NCBI GenBank assembly: GCA_003255065.1
Contig: QAOA01004423.1
Coordinates: 310,001 to 374,000 of the forward strand
Source: Cercis canadensis
Lineage: Eukaryota; Streptophyta; Magnoliopsida; Fabales; Fabaceae
Direction: 5' to 3'
Length of the DNA: 64,000 bases
Positions 1-12,322 of this stretch are shown here, piece by piece; position 1 is the stretch's first letter; each line of letters opens with the position of its first letter. The notes below the pieces were generated by a model. That model was not told the DNA's origin. It did no database searches and was given only the letters and a program-made list of their open reading frames with translations. Both the position numbers and the translations under genes were made by a program.

Positions 1-1080
1 AGAGAATGTGCAATAAGAGAAAGATTAATGCTATAAGAAGGATTAGCCATCATTTTTATATTTTTTTGAATGGTTAAAATAATAAACTTAAGAGTCAATA
101 ACTTGTAGATTTAACAATATTTCTTTTAATTATAAGAATCAAATGATTGATGCTCTATTTATTTATGTCATGTACTCTATTTTCCTTTTCGTTAAACTTT
201 TTTTATAATTATAATAATAATAATAAATTTAAGAAATACATATTATTGTGGTTGTGGATTATATGCAAGTTGGTAGGAGATACATTTTAGAAAACTCACA
301 TTCTTTTTTTTTTTTCCATTTTTTGATAGGGAAGAAAACCAAACATTTTTTTTTTAAAATTTCAATCTAACAATTTAAATTATTTACACTCTATTAGTTG
401 TGCATCTAACAGGTGCAAGTAGACTTTATCGCGTTGGCGGTCCAAACGATAAAGATTTTATTGAGCAATGATGCACCATGCATTATTACGATCGAAAATC
501 CCTCGCTGAATCCCCTAAAGGGAAGCGGCGTTACTAGAAATGAAACGACACCGACAATAAACGACGGCATTGCCATGGAAGAATTACCTATTGTTTGATT
601 GCGTGTAGCAGGTGTAGGGGGATTGTGGCATTGTGTTTTTGCGGGCTCAATCACAACGTCTTTATTATCTTTCACTTGGACTCTACTCGGAGTACGAAAA
701 TGGGTCAGAGGTACAGACTGCTGGGTGGGCCTTTGGTTCACGGTTCACTCTTCCCGCACCACCTCTTGTTCGTCCACGTGTCTCTGTAGACAACGAACGA
801 ACGAACGAGGGCCATTCTTATGCTCTTCCCAAGTATGTGTCTTGCTTTTCGGTAGCAAAAAAGAGTGAGACACGAGTCTTTGCAAAAACAAAAAAAAGAG
901 AAAAGAGTATTGCTTTGAACTGGTTGTACCGCTGAAGACGTAGTAAATACTTTCATTATATTTTCTGGCCAAAATGTACAACCCTGCCGAGTGGCTGTAG
1001 GCACTGTAGGGAGATATATTGCAGATAAATCTTGTACTATGTGCAGGTGCCTTCCTTTGCAATCTTCAGAACATCCCACA
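1..1080. other. AT-rich upstream region, no gene seen
   Basis: Upstream flank of the X8-domain gene. It holds several poly-T and poly-A stretches (for example 304-315 and 343-356) and short overlapping reading frames on both strands around 400-1140. None of these has a recognisable domain, a splice-consistent extension or a family match, so I read them as chance frames. The last few hundred bases are the likely promoter of the gene starting at 1200. Confidence 0.5.
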
Positions 1081-1087
1081 TATAAGA
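1081..1087 (+). promoter_or_regulatory. TATA box of the X8-domain gene
   Basis: TATAAGA lies 119 bp upstream of the ATG at 1200. That leaves room for a transcription start near 1110-1115 and a 5' leader of roughly 85-90 bases. The position fits, but no transcript evidence is available here. Confidence 0.45.
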
Positions 1088-1199
1088 GCAGTGAGAACCG
1101 TGAAGGATAAAAACAGAGTGAAAAGGGAGTGGGAGGTGGTCTCAATGTTGCTGGTTGGATAGTGGTTACTGGTTAAGAGTCTGGTTCTACTCTTCAAAA

Positions 1200-2671
1200 A
1201 TGTTGAAAATGAGGTCGCTATTTCATCTTCTCTTTCTTTGTTTGCTGGGTCTTGCTGGTAAGCAAATCTCCCATCTTGTAAAGGTCTCAGCTTTTCAGGA
1301 CAATGCTTGCTTCTTCCTCAAGAATGCTTTGGGGTTCAACGTGCATTGTGGGTTTTTTTATTTCTTTTCTCTGAAAGCCTTTAGTTTTATGTTTTCTGGT
1401 TTGCAGGTGCTGGTCAAGAATCTATTGAACTCCTAAACCTCTGTGAGACAACTGAAGAGATTTTGCAAGCATCATCTCACTCCGACCTTCCTGTAGCTGT
1501 TTTGGTGGGCGCTGGGGACCTCAATGGGGTGTCTAGCAACATTTTATCGGCTGAAACTTGGCTCAGGTCCCACGTTCTCGCACATTACCCTTCCACGAAA
1601 ATCACCACCATTGTTGTGGGAAACTCCGCTCTCTGCCGACGCGACCAAGAAGAGAAGTTCGGTTTGATTTTGCCTTCTTTGAAGAATGTTTATCACTCGT
1701 TAAGTAGATGGGGTTTGGAGAAAGAGATAAAGGTTTCCATTGCTTTCTATTTGGATTGTTTGCATCCAAACTCTGCTTCTTATAATGATGATTTGAAAAT
1801 GGTCAAACCTCTGGTAGAGTACCTCGGAAGTGTAAATTCCACTTACTCTGTAATCCCACATAAGGACTTCTCTCATTTTTCAGATAAAAGTTTGAACTTG
1901 GTGTCTTCTCACTTGGAGTCCATGAAAAAGGTTGGATTTTTCGATCTCAACAGCATAAATGTTATAGCCGTCCTCCCTAAAGGGGGAAAACCCATAATGA
2001 GGAAGCTTTCAGTTGTGGATTCCAACCTAATAGGCCCATTAATCCCAGTAAGGCCAACCCCATTACCAGAAATTGCTGAACCCCCATTTCATTCCTCTGC
2101 TGGCTACCCTGTTCCTGCCAATGTGGCCAGAAAACCTATGCCTCCGCTGTCTCAAATAGCTTCTCCCCCTCCAACGTCTTCCTCTTTTGGCTTTGCTCCA
2201 GAGCTACCTCCCTTCGTTGTTCCAGCCAGTGCGCCTCATGGTTTCACTCTGCCTCCGTGTAACCCAATCGACAATGGCTCGCCAAAACCTGAAATAGGCA
2301 TGGTACAGAAACTGTGGTGTGTGGCAAAGCCTAGTGTTCCAGCTGAAACACTCCAACAGGCTATGGACTATGCTTGTGGAGAGGGTGGTGCTGAATGTGA
2401 GGAGATCACGCCGAATGGCAGCTGTTACAATCCTGACACTATAGTTGCTCATGCTTCTTATGCCTTCAATAGCTACTGGCAGAAGCACAAGAGAAATGGT
2501 GGAACATGCAGCTTTGGAGGAACTGCGATGTTGATAAACTCTGATCCAAGTAAGCCTTCTCAGGCATCATATTCTCAAATAGGTCATAGTTAGGTCCATA
2601 GCTTGTTTTCTCTTCATTAACATAGTGCGATGGCTGCAGGTTTCCTTCATTGTCGGTTTGTTCTCACCTAG
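1200..2671 (+). CDS. X8 (CBM43) domain protein with degenerate GH17-like region
   Basis: Three exons: 1200-1257, 1407-2549, 2640-2671, all GT-AG, giving 410 residues. The start at 1200 opens a hydrophobic signal peptide (about residues 4-19), which implies secretion. Residues about 25-220 resemble the beta-1,3-glucanase (GH17) barrel, but the normally invariant VGNE appears as VGNS (Ser93), and no second glutamate motif (SESGWP type) is visible. A proline-rich linker follows (about 229-310). Residues about 323-405 form an X8 domain with six cysteines (324, 343, 350, 359, 387, 405); the sixth lies on the small last exon. X8 domains bind callose (beta-1,3-glucan) in the cell wall, often at plasmodesmata. 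The C-terminus lacks a hydrophobic tail, so a GPI anchor is unlikely. I infer a secreted callose-binding protein without hydrolase activity. Confidence 0.88.
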
Positions 2672-4239
2672 ATACAGTACTGCGAGTGAAAGAAGGGGAC
2701 TTCTATGTGAAGGTGATTTGGCTTGTGACTCACTTTATTGGTAGCAATTGGTTTATATTATATAATGTATTAAGTAGGCCCTTAAGAGTTTATGTCGTTT
2801 GAACCACTTTTTGTTGAATAGATTGTTGACCAACTCATTTAAGTAGGCCCTTAAAAGTGTTGTTGTGGGATAGAAGCGCTGAAATAGCGTGTGTGTATGA
2901 CTATGCGACCATGAACGCATCAACGAGGAATATCATAAATTTGAAACGGAAGAAGGGATAAACAAAGTTCTAGTTCTGTTTCAATTACTGAATGCTAATT
3001 GATGTCTATTGCTCACCTTGACACTTGGGAATGACCCGATCAAGGATGGAGAATATTATAAGCTACACCTTGCCTACTGATTAACGGAGTCAAAACTAAT
3101 TTAATAGGGGGTCCAATGACTTTCAATTATTCCTAATTTGACTTATGAGTGCATCAATTTACCTGCAGTTGTGTTATCAGTGCTCAACGACAATCTGTTT
3201 AAGCTTGTGAATTAGGAGATACCCATGTGGTTTTTATCTGGTTGACGTTGTGTTAAAGTATATGGCAGATAAATAGTGTTGTTTTCTGTGAAATTTTATC
3301 TGCGCTATATGTGATAATGTAATGTCTTTAATCAAAATTTAGTCAGGAGCTTTAAGGATGTGGTTTGTAAAAATTTATGTAAAATTGTTTTTAGATTTCT
3401 ACTGAGGTTGCTCATCTATGGTGATGGCATTTTTGAAACAAAATGGGATGATGCTGGTAAATTTTCAAGGAACCTCAACGCTGTTTCTCTTCTGTAGCTT
3501 TTTTTCAATCTAGTAGGAGTGGAATGAGAGGTTAAGTATAAGAAAAGAGTAATATGAGCTTCAAAACCGCTCCTTCTTATTTGGCAATGGAAAGAAGAGA
3601 ACAAGCATACTTCAACTTCATTCTATCTGACAGTTGTTAAAATGGTTTTCGGGGCAAGACAATTAGATCAACATTTGTTAAGAGTGAAAGTCTCACATTT
3701 TGCGTTGTTGGCCAATTTATCAGAACTTCTGGATACGAATTGCAAACCTGAAGTTCGCTCATATGGTACCTGAGCTAGCATGAAGTTCTGCTGTCATTCA
3801 TATTCGAGAGCTTAGGCATAGTTTCACGCTTATTTACTTGATATCTCTCTCGTAACTAAAACTGCAAAATATTAAAGAATTGTGAATATGCTGCCTTGCA
3901 TGATGATGCGAAATTTAAGAATGTAACGGATGAATTTGGTCTGTTTTTAAAGGTTTTGGAAATATTATGTTTTTCTTGGGTGGCACCTGTTGTCTACAAG
4001 GACTAGTTTCAAATGCCATCCTTGTTTGATTATATACTTGCCTAAGAGTCTGCAAAAACGTGGTCTCTAAGAGTCTTCTTCCACTGTAATTCTATTTCTG
4101 AATTATATACTTGCCCTTTCATCTTGTACAACGTTGCCTATTTGATAATTGCGTTGCTCCAAAATTAAGGTCGAATTCTGCTTCAATTAATCAGGGTTTG
4201 GCGCGGCTGAAAAAAGAAAGGGGGCCGGAAGCTACTCTT
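2672..4239. other. Intergenic, no gene seen
   Basis: 3' flank of the X8 gene followed by AT-rich DNA. Short reading frames only, none with a recognisable domain or splice-consistent partner. Nothing repetitive stands out. Confidence 0.5.
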
Positions 4240-4311
4240 TATCAGAGCCAGGTTTCGATCCTGGGACCTGTGGGTTATGGGCCCACCACGCTTCCGCTGC
4301 GCCACTCTGAT
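4240..4311 (-). tRNA. Initiator tRNA-Met (CAU)
   Basis: Reverse-strand sequence of 72 bases folds as a cloverleaf. The acceptor stem ATCAGAG pairs with CTCTGAT. The anticodon stem GTGGG/CCCAC encloses loop CCCATAA with anticodon CAT. The T arm contains GATCGAAAC. The A1:T72 acceptor end and AUCGA (not TTCGA) in the T loop are hallmarks of the eukaryotic cytosolic initiator, as opposed to elongator tRNA-Met. No intron is present. It stands alone between protein genes. The internal A and B boxes serve as its RNA polymerase III promoter. Confidence 0.96.
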
Positions 4312-5871
4312 CTGTTGGAAGTTTGATGTCAATAAATATTATTTATTAGTACGTATAACTGAGACTGGCCTTGAACAGGAGGGACGAGTGGTTGTGGGGG
4401 CATACTGAGGGTATAGACAAAAAGAAAAAGTCACGAAAAAGAACTTTCATAGCGTACTCATAATACTTAAGTCACAATCAAATGCTGGATGCGTTACTTG
4501 ACTTGACAACTTCTTGTCCTTTGATTCTAGTATTCTAGCTTGGTTTGATTCTCTTTGGATACCCGTAAGCTTTCTTGTTTTGCTTGCTATTCGGCTGCAT
4601 CTACATGTTTAGCCTACCTGACAATGCTATGGTTGTTGATAGGGGCTTGTCAATGTTTCTGCTATTGAACTTGTGGAGAATTATTCAAATGTTTTACATA
4701 GTCGCATTACAAATGTGGACGAGATAGCTTAATCTACGATTCTTTGGTTTGGATGCTGCTATATCCAATATAGTATATATGTTATGTTATACTCAGGTGC
4801 CATCCCAGCTATTAAGGGCCTTTAGGTTGACTCAACTCTCAAGCTTAATAAAGTTTCAATTTTAATGGGATTCCAAATAAGTGAACGAGATGAGTCTGGC
4901 CCTTCTTCGTTATCCAAAACTTTACCTTGTCGTCTCCTAGAACGTTAGTGAGCAATGGCAGTGTGGAACTTCGGTGGAGTACGCTTTATACTGTTTGCCA
5001 TTGCTGGTTCCTCTTTTGATCCTTTCTGGATAACACCACTTGGCCTTCAAAATGGCATTTGCTACTTCCAAATTACATGCACAACACTACAATAACGATT
5101 GGTTTCTGACCTTGGTCGATGCAATTGCTTACCAAATAAATGACGTCATCTCACAACTCAACTAGAGAACCAACTTACATAAATTGCACGTGTTTATGTG
5201 TTGTTATTTTTTTCGGTTGAGTTTACGTTATTATTATATGTAAAACAACGTGCTTTCAAATATGTAAATTGGCCACGGCACTGAAAAAAATTAGACTCAA
5301 AGTGGTGGTACCCAGAACTAATGCACAATCATCGATGCGTCAACTTCAGACCTAACGAAGATGTTGGTGCTCATAAATACAAGTCTATATCCTTTTGGCA
5401 TGATACCTATTCAACTACTGAATCTAATTGTTTCGTTGTGCTAGTAAAAAATGTATGCAAAGAAAAGCTTTAATTTAAAGAAAGAAACTAAAAATGGCCA
5501 AAAAACTAAAATGTACTGTCCACAAATCATGCACAATGCAACAGACACAAATTCCCTCCGTGAATGCTTGGTCTTACTCCCCGACTCCTTGAGTGAAATG
5601 ACCACAATTATGTCTTCACCGTTCTACAGTCACTGCATTGGCATTTGCATTGGATTGTTCAGCTCCACTATAACAAGAAGCATTAGAGTGGTGTTCTTTC
5701 TGAAACAGAAGTGAAACATCAGATAGAGATGAGAAAGCAACCTAAACAGCCAACATACGTCAAAGTTCAAACTCAAAACTAGAGCCCCCCTCCAAGGTCC
5801 ACGGAAGAGAAAAGAAAAAGGGAGAGATGTGGGTAATTAAAGAAAGAAAGGTGCAAGAAAAGAGAGAGTAG
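4312..5871. other. Intergenic, no gene seen
   Basis: DNA between the tRNA and the small reverse-strand gene. It contains scattered short frames but no domain, repeat family or splice-consistent gene that I can support. The right end (about 5700-5871) is probably the 3' untranslated region of the gene at 5872-6841. Confidence 0.45.
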
Positions 5872-6841
5872 TCATTTGAATGGCTGGCAAATGAGATGCA
5901 CAGACGGACGCACCTTTTTAATGAGACCATGAGAAGACATAACTTCGTAAAGCTTGCGCATAAGCATTTCTTCTTCCACCTACAATTCACAACTCCAGAA
6001 GTTAAATGATTCTAGCTGAAATAGATCACTACACGATACTGTGTTTTCAATATAAACTTCGCCAAAGAAAAATTCAACTTAAATAAATCTTGTTACACAT
6101 GATCCACACACAGAGAGAGTGACAGAACACAAATTTCAAGAGTGTGAACCAGCCAAGAGGCATAGTTACGCAAGTCCAAATCTTCTACGTTTTTCTTCTT
6201 TCTCTCCTTTAATTAAACATGTTAGGCAAGTGAAAGAGCAGACATGATGGTATACAATACAGGGCTTACCAAGAAACACTCTAAATTGTGAATTCGTGAT
6301 ATGTAGTAGACAAATGCTGATATGTTAATAACCATTAAACAATCAAACTCACTGCAATAATTAAATAGAAGGAGTGAGCACTTCTGAATTTATCAAACGG
6401 GCTAGGATTGAATTTACTATCAGAAGATAATATCATATAGCAAATGCAAACACATAGGAAACACAATACCGCTTTAGGCAAAATGTACTCCTTTCTAATG
6501 CTGAAAGCCCTGAATTTCTCTTTGTAAGCGATGTAACAGAAACTTTTTCTCCAAAATTCACAGCAGAATATAGAGTAAGACAGTAAGCAATGTAAAACTG
6601 CAGACCCTAAAAAACGATTTGGGAATTTGGGAAAGATGTAAGAACCTGAAGCTTTTGCGATTCATGCAGCATCGATTTGTAAGCTTCAGTAAGTAGCGCA
6701 TTCTGCTTATCGAAATGCCTGTTCACATAATTATAGAATCAAAATTAATTTATAACCAAAAAAAAGTAGCAAGCAACGATTCGATGAAAATTACTTCAAT
6801 AACTCCTCGGGCTGTCTGGGGTCGAACTTTCTGGACTCCAT
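5872..6841 (-). CDS. Small three-exon gene, 75-residue protein of unknown function
   Basis: Exons on the reverse strand: 6795-6841, 6646-6718, 5872-5979, joined by GT-AG introns and closing to 75 codons plus stop. The protein starts MESRKFDPRQPEELL and continues through a charged, helix-prone middle (HFDKQNALLTEAYKSM, then VEEEMLMRKLYEVM). It is probably mostly alpha-helical or coiled coil, with no signal peptide or membrane segment. I do not recognise the family with certainty. The last codons may differ, because a GT (GTGCGT) directly after LIKK could act as a donor to a further exon that I did not find. Upstream DNA is rich in GGCCCA/TGGGCC motifs, typical of housekeeping promoters. Confidence 0.55.
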
Positions 6842-7088
6842 CCTGATATAAGTAACGATCAATGCCGTCAATGCCCTATTCGAACTCAGAGAAAAGGACA
6901 GCACTTGTTCGTAATCGTAGGTACTAGGTAAAAAGAAAGACAGTAGACGACTACACGAGGCTTTGCTCAGGAGAAGGAAAAGGGTTCCAATGTGGTCGAT
7001 ACAGAGCACACGTTATGGTCCAGTAAGGAGGAGTGGCCCCTGCCAACGTGGGCTTACCACATGAACAGAGCTCATATTATTGTCTCGG

Positions 7089-7375
7089 AGCTTAGGCCCA
7101 ATTATAACTTGGGCTCACCAATGTTTGGTAGGGCTACTCAATTACTGAACATGAGCCCAAAACGAGAGAACAATGGCCCAACAGCTTTCGTTGATATAGG
7201 CCCATTTTCTTTCTCCGGACTGGCTCACACAGCTTAGGCCCAATCATTACTTGAGCTTACCAATATTTGGTAGGGCTACTCAATTACCTGAACACGAGCC
7301 CAAAAATGAGAGAATAATGGCCCAACAGCTTCCCATTGTATGAGCCCATTTGCTTTCTTCGGACTGGTTCGCACG
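7089..7375. repeat. 143-bp tandem duplication rich in GGCCCA motifs
   Basis: Two head-to-tail copies, about 7089-7231 and 7232-7375, each starting AGCTTAGGCCCAAT and running through TTTGGTAGGGCTACTCAATT, AATGGCCCAACAGCTT and CGGACTGG. The copies differ at scattered positions and by small indels. Each carries several TGGGCC/GGCCCA or gagccca elements, the site II type bound by TCP factors. The array starts about 250 bp upstream of the ATG of the small gene at 6841. Confidence 0.8.
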
Positions 7376-7976
7376 AAGGTTCTTCTCCGCAACCGCGAAG
7401 TGAGGGTTCCGAATCTTTCAGACCGTTCATGGTTCAACCAATAGTATCGGTTTTCATTGTTCTACAATGCAATTATGATCAGCAACCCCATTCTGATGTG
7501 GGACTTAGATTCTTCAGAAGAGCCATGATGCAACAGTGCATAGCATATGTAATCATGATAGTATGGAATTTATATTTATACGGATTAGGCAATACTTGCT
7601 TTCTGATGGTTCATGCATGCTTGATGCTCCTGCTCCGTCCCCCTTTCTACTACATATTATTCCCTCACATTTTGTCATCATGCAAAACTCACCTAAAACA
7701 AAAGATGCAGCACTAAAATTTGTACGTCTAAAATCTCTGTCTTGTTCTTCTTACCATCATATGCTCTGCAGATGATTAATTGAATCTAATATCTCTCTCT
7801 CTCTCTCTTTTTGCTGCAAGAATATAATTGAATCAAATGTTAGTGTGCTTGCTGATATCGCCTGGCGTTCATCAAGCTTTACTAGTAATCACACGTTGGT
7901 ACAATTCGATACAATAGCAATATCGCGTTATTAATTTTAGCTTTTTTGTTTCATACAGGCATTTTTCTCTAATTTC

Positions 7977-8028
<52 letters not shown>

Positions 8029-11000
8029 GCAGCTTTATAGGTAATGAAATGTGAACCATAGATTCAGCATTTTATTACCTAACTTGGACTTCTTTAGCGG
8101 ACTCTACACCGCCGCTGATTGAACAAGCATATACGACTTACGAGTTGGATCCCCATCACAATGAAACGTCTAGCTCCAAAGAAAGCCATCATTACTTGTG
8201 AATGATGGACATGTGTACTTCGTAAAGAATGATTATGATTCTGTTCGGTATTTAAGCGCTTTGAGATGGAAGCTAATTAGAAGCTGAGAACAAAAGCCTA
8301 ATTTTGAGCATGTGGACCAATATTAGACCAAAGAGTTCTTGAAAGCTATCATTCAGTTACATGTAACTATCAAATCTATGGAGCTAAAGCCTAGGAATAT
8401 GTCTTAAACTAATTGACAAACCTAGTACTATTGGAGCTTCGTCAAAGCATTCACGTAAAGTTAAATCATAGAAGAAACTCACTTATTTTTTTGGGGGATA
8501 CCTGAAGAAACTCACTTTACTTTCTAGTTCATCAACTCTCAAGTTTCGTATCAACTCTGCCTAACAAAATGTGATCCTAATTTGCACAAATTACTCTTTC
8601 AGGATGCCATATTCCTTCTTGTCATCTTCTTGTTAGTGTATGGAAGTAGAAGATTCTTTGAACTCTCCTTTCACTTCTTTTAACGCGCTTGAGAAGTACA
8701 GAGAAACCAGAAAACGCCAATGTTACAGAATACCAGTTTCTTTGCAAGAAAAAGAAAAAGAAAAGTAAAAGACAGAAGAACTCTTCTCGCACAACCCATT
8801 GTCATTGGAATAAGATTCCAAGGAATTACTCATTAAAGTCTGACTAATGTCCTTTTTTATGTTATTTTTTGGTTATGTGTATAATTTTATGTATTTTATT
8901 TGTGAATATGACATTACTCATACACCAACTTCTTTCAAAAACATAAATGATAGGGCGCAAAATTATCTGAGAATGGACAGATTAAGGCTAACAGCCAAAT
9001 CCTCCCTGAGGCATGCCCTTCTTCAAATTTGGCATAGAATTCAAGCACTAAAAAAGTATACGATAACTGCACCTAATAATAATGGGGTTTACCTAACAAA
9101 GTACACACTAACTTGAAAATGACATCACTTCCTTGATCACACTGTTATGGTAAAGATTCGAAAATGATAGTATTTATATCACTACAATTATTACATTTCA
9201 AATGCCCCCAAATGACTTATTCTTTTGCAGGAATAGCATTGTGCATGTGCTGTAATCTTTTGCAGCATTGATTTATCAGAAAAGGATAAAGTGCAAGAAG
9301 GCACGCAATAGTTACACATTCATTGAATTGCTTTGCATAATCCTCCTTATTGGGTCATTAATTGGGCATTTGGGCATCACAATAAGGACTTTAGGACCCT
9401 GTCAATCAATTTGGGAAGAAAGAACATGGTGAGGAAGATCCTTCAGTAATTAATTAAGCTATTTTTGGCTGAAGAATGAGTTTGACCCTCATAATTAGAC
9501 CATGTCCATAACAATTTTAAAGATTTCATTCAAGTTCCAATGCAATTTACTTGACAATGAGAATCAAGGGCCATGTGCCTTGTGATAATTACTGATGTTA
9601 ATTATTTGCAAAAAGATAGATACTTACTGCCCATGAGTTGTAAATTTCTTAATTCACTAAGCTTTGCTTTTTTATCACTTTTTTGAATTGAAAATTACAG
9701 AAGCTGCCCTTTGTACCCCAAAAAAACTATTGATGGTGCCCTTGATTTAAGGACATTTTAGAATGAATGGTCCCCTCCTTAAGTCAGGAATTTCAATTGA
9801 GCTGGAAAGATAATTCTTTCTCTTTTGGAGGAAAGATAATAAGATAATGTTGAACATGACCTTCAATTAGCATGCCCACATGGTATTGGTCAAACTTCAG
9901 CATATTGTTTGGATCAAAACAAGTGAAGTCATCCACGATCACGATGTCCCATCTTCCATTCACCAATTCACTAAACTTTTACGTTAATTTTGAGTGGGAG
10001 CTGGTTTATATATAATTTTATACTATCCCTAATCATTAAAATATTCCAGTGTTCTTCGTAATATTTGTGGAATATGATTTTGTATATAATTATGAGTTTT
10101 CAAAAATTTGCATTTCAATTATCATTATTTTATATCTACTGGCTAGCTACTAATTAATATCATCTATCTGAAATTATATAATACATGGATTTAAACAATA
10201 AGGATGAAACGAAATAGAGAGCTATCCGACAATCTCTCATGCATATGATCTTTCAAAGATTCTGACATTAATATGCTCCATTTTTTATAATTCAGGTTGC
10301 GACAGTTTTAGAGGAATCTAACTCATTTTTGCATAGATCCTACAGGTGCAACTGTTTGTATTCCCATCCGCATCAGGTGTGCAAAACATAGAGTTAAATT
10401 AATGTTTGTGTGATGAGAAACTTGATGCGTTTCTTTCTGATTTTCTGGGAAAAACGATTCTTGATGGAAGGAAAATAATAAACAAATGTAAGCATTATCA
10501 TAGGGATGTGTTTGAGAAAGGAGAATATGATAAAACCACAGTGATTGTATGCTATTTTTAATTGAAGCATTGCATGTGGGATGGAGGGAATAAAAGATTG
10601 GATAAGGGAAAGCATTGTGGTCACAATTTGTCCACTAGAAGACGAACTAAACTAAATGCTTCCTAAATTCATATCATTAAACAGCAATGAGAGATAGAGA
10701 ATAGAGATAAGAGATCCTTCAATATTTGATTAAACGTCAACAAACTCTCTCTCTCTTTCTAAGATTTATCTTCTCCCTAAAATTTCATGTAATTGATTGA
10801 TTCTGTTTTTCTTCTCCTCTCATGGATTGGCATTCGAATCAATACCAAAAACTATGAATTTGATTCGATCATACAGTAATATATTAACTTGTATGTGATT
10901 GGTAGCTTCGTACATAACAAGATTCCATGTAGCCGATTGGGTGTGTAAGGATTCTGCGTAAAGCTCAGTGCCTTAATTCTCAACATATTATTTTCTCAAT

Positions 11001-12261
11001 TATTCAATATCACCAGGGAAGTGACATGAATAATACGGGAATAATTAACAATTAAAATAAATAGCATGTTTGATAACATCTAAAATCAATTCTATTCAAA
11101 AGTAATATTATGTTTAGTAATTTTTTACAGAATCAACTCTTGTATTAGGAATTGTGAGAATTAACTTATTAATTAGTTTTTATGAGAATCAATTTGGAAA
11201 ATATTTTTTTTTATAAGTAATTCTGTCAGAATCTGCCATACACTTAAGTATGGCAGCATTAAATAACCAATTTTATTATTTAGAAACTACTTTTGACATG
11301 ATGATTAAAATGATAAGAAAGCACTATGTTAATCTTCCTTATTTGATAGCTTTTGCTTTTTAAATGGAAAGGGGGTGGGAGGAGGAGTTCATCTGGGTTA
11401 GTTAGCATGTCAAAACAGATGACCACAACCAGTCCACCATAGGACTCATGCTTGACGAAACTCTTATATTTGGCATCTCATATTGATTTTATTTGACTAA
11501 ACTTATTTGTATAAATTTATAAATATAAAATTTTCATAAAGAAAGTTATTATATTCATATCTCATAATGATATACAGCTATAAGTTGTGAAAAAAAAAGT
11601 TTTTATATATGCAGCAAGAAAGAAGAAACAATCATGTTCGTTTGCTTTCATTTTCATTTTCTTCCCTAGATGAATTTTTTATTTTTTTGTACAACTTTTA
11701 TTAGTGAATTAATTGAAGAGAAAGAATAAGAATGAAAAATGAGATGGTCATGATTATCATAGAAGTACGAGAAGGAGATAGAGGTGTCGTTTCTTCTAAA
11801 CGGGGGGGTGTTGGTTTGGTTATCCTCAAACGCTGAAACGAAGGGGAAGGGGGCAACAAAGTAGCCCCTGTCAGATTGGCGTGCATTACATTACATTGCA
11901 TGCATAGTGGATAGAGAGAGAAAGAGGAAGCCAAGCAAAAGAAAAGAGGGAGTAAAGACTTGGGTGGGGGCCTCATGGTCATGGCCATCATTTGAAGACA
12001 AGCCACTTTATTTCCTAGCTAGAGCTGAACTGGTAAAGTTCATTATTAACTTTAAAAGTGTAACAATATAGTCGTAAATACCTGAATTTTTCTTAAATTT
12101 GTTTTTGTAATAAATAATATGATTGTTGTTTATTTTGTCAATGCTTTTGTTTTGTTTTTATAGTTTAAAAGAGGATGTGAAAAGGTGATGAGATTGAGAA
12201 TGGGAAAGAGAAAGGTGGTGGTGGTGGGGGCGGGGGCGAGGGTGCTGATTCAAAGGCTCTG

Positions 12262-12265
<4 letters not shown>
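7376..12265. other. Long AT-rich intergenic region
   Basis: About 4.9 kb without a gene I can support. It holds a CT microsatellite (about 7790-7808), an AT/AG compound microsatellite (about 7977-8028) and many homopolymer runs. Short frames (for example around 8847-9116 and 11701-12006) lack domains and plausible splice partners. Confidence 0.45.
7977..8028. repeat. Compound (AT)n(AG)n microsatellite
   Basis: About 12 AT units followed directly by about 14 AG units. It is probably polymorphic between individuals. No gene overlaps it. Confidence 0.95.

Positions 12266-12318
<53 letters not shown>
12266..12318. repeat. (AG)26 microsatellite in the NPY upstream region
   Basis: Uninterrupted AG dinucleotide run of about 53 bp, about 1.5 kb before the NPY-type ATG at 13784. 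GA on the sense strand is a binding target for plant GAGA-binding BPC factors, so it may be regulatory. The Leu-Ser repeat frame it creates on the reverse strand is a translation artefact. Confidence 0.95.

Positions 12319-12322
<4 letters not shown>

Noticed and set aside
4111-4326. Forward frame of 71 residues
   Set aside because: It runs antisense across the initiator tRNA-Met gene; the tRNA explains the conserved-looking sequence.
7785-8028. CRISPR-like repeat array
   Set aside because: These are plain CT, AT and AG dinucleotide repeats without spacers, in a plant nuclear sequence.
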